This document shows positions 63,209-64,000 of a stretch of DNA of 64,000 nucleotides, piece after piece. Position 1 is the stretch's first letter, and every line of letters starts with the position of its first letter. The stretch is from Pseudoalteromonas galatheae. Its GTDB lineage: Bacteria; Pseudomonadota; Gammaproteobacteria; Enterobacterales; Alteromonadaceae. The DNA lies in NCBI RefSeq assembly GCF_005886105.2, contig NZ_PNCO02000001.1, positions 186,001 to 250,000 on the forward strand, read 5' to 3'. Position numbers and translations under genes: made by a program. The notes below the pieces were generated by a model. The model had not been told where the DNA came from, made no database searches, and worked only from the letters and a program-made list of their open reading frames with translations.

Positions 63209-64000
63209 ATGAATAAAGGAAAATCGTTCAATATAACAGTAGTAGGAACGGGTTATGTTGGTCTTTCTAACGCTGTGTTACTAGCCCAGCATAATAACGT
63301 TATTGCACTGGATGTTGTTCAAGAAAAAGTTGAGCTGCTAAATCGTGGTATTTCCCCAATAGAAGATAAAGAGATCTCATCCTATTTATCTTCCGGCGAT
63401 TTGTGCTTCACTGCAACTGTGGATAAACAGCGAGCATACGATAATTCTGAAATTATCATCATAGCAACACCGACAGACTATGACCCAGAGACAAATTACT
63501 TTAATACATCGTCTGTTGAAGCAGTTCTTCATGATATTAAAAGGTATGCTCCATCAGCTGCTGTATTTATCAAGTCAACTGTGCCAGTGGGCTATACTGA
63601 GAAGATAAAGGCGCAGTTTCAATTCGAGAATTTAACTTTCTCTCCAGAATTTCTTCGCGAAGGAAAGGCTTTACATGATAATTTGTATCCATCGAGAATA
63701 ATTGTTGGTGGTTACACTGATATAGCGAAAACCTTTGCACAGCTTCTTCAGCAGGGGGCAAAAAAAGCAGATATTCCTCTACTTTTTACAGATTCAACTG
63801 AAGCTGAAGCGATAAAGCTTTTTTCTAACACTTACTTAGCGATGCGCGTCGCTTACTTCAACGAATTAGATAGTTATGCAGAGGCGCATGGACTGAGTAG
63901 TCGGCAGATAATAGAGGGAGTGGGGCTGGACCCTAGAATTGGAAATCACTATAACAACCCTTCATTTGGTTATGGAGGTTATTGTCTGCCTAAAGACACT
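63209..64000 (+). CDS. ugd: UDP-glucose/nucleotide-sugar 6-dehydrogenase (cut by right edge)
   Basis: The first 264 residues are present. The NAD site [10 protein letters not shown] (~11-20) is N-terminal, followed by [35 protein letters not shown] and the catalytic-Cys motif [11 protein letters not shown] (Cys259) just before the edge. It makes UDP-glucuronate by two-step oxidation of UDP-glucose. The close link to WecA suggests an acidic sugar in the surface glycan. The start is ATG 63209, seven bases after the wecA-like stop, with TAAGG upstream. The C-terminal UDP-binding domain lies outside the window. Confidence 0.92.
   Translation, partial: MNKGKSFNITVVGTGYVGLSNAVLLAQHNNVIALDVVQEKVELLNRGISPIEDKEISSYLSSGDLCFTATVDKQRAYDNSEIIIIATPTDYDPETNYFNTSSVEAVLHDIKRYAPSAAVFIKSTVPVGYTEKIKAQFQFENLTFSPEFLREGKALHDNLYPSRIIVGGYTDIAKTFAQLLQQGAKKADIPLLFTDSTEAEAIKLFSNTYLAMRVAYFNELDSYAEAHGLSSRQIIEGVGLDPRIGNHYNNPSFGYGGYCLPKDT

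Overview
This is chromosomal DNA of a marine gammaproteobacterium of the order Alteromonadales, most likely a Pseudoalteromonas. The inference rests on the intact enterobacterial-type division/cell-wall (dcw) cluster, the moderate-to-low GC codon use, the GH20 chitobiase + NagP chitin-use pair with NagR-like operators, and the surface-protein/polysaccharide region. No database was searched.

Layout. 1-9.1 kb: a TonB-dependent receptor cut by the left edge (minus), a CPA1-type Na+/H+ antiporter, a lipoprotein alkaline phosphatase behind a clear Pho box, and a convergent large GGDEF-EAL protein. 9.26-27.1 kb: the complete dcw cluster, mraZ-rsmH-ftsL-ftsI-murE-murF-mraY-murD-ftsW-murG-murC-ddl-ftsQ-ftsA-ftsZ-lpxC. 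Most junctions overlap (ATGA, TAATG, TAGTG), and the cluster is preceded by a promoter and four 10-bp MraZ repeats. 27.1-31.2 kb: a dciA-like gene in the opposite orientation, then secA and mutT. 31.3-37.9 kb: an M13 metallopeptidase lipoprotein, GH20 chitobiase and the GlcNAc permease NagP. 37.9-38.6 kb: a tandem array of REP-like palindromes and tRNA-His. 38.7-40.4 kb: an MscS channel and a DUF481 outer-membrane protein.

40.8-64 kb is a surface-biogenesis region. It starts with a polysaccharide exporter with several SLBB domains, Wzz and a Wzy/ligase-like membrane protein. Next is a monocistronic, codon-optimised secreted 598-aa protein that I suspect is an S-layer subunit. A DsbA-like lipoprotein follows, and then an eleven-gene type II secretion-like operon in the non-canonical order G-E-F-H-I-J-K-L-M-C-D. 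The region closes with three glycosyltransferases on the minus strand, a WecA-like initiating transferase and a UDP-glucose dehydrogenase cut by the right edge.

The most interesting hypothesis is that the 40.8-64 kb region is one functional unit. In this view an abundant surface protein is folded with help from a dedicated thioredoxin-fold lipoprotein, exported by a private rearranged T2SS, and anchored on a polysaccharide or O-antigen made by the flanking genes. The layout resembles Aeromonas S-layer loci in concept. The assignment of cargo to secretion machine is inference from gene position, not something the sequence proves.
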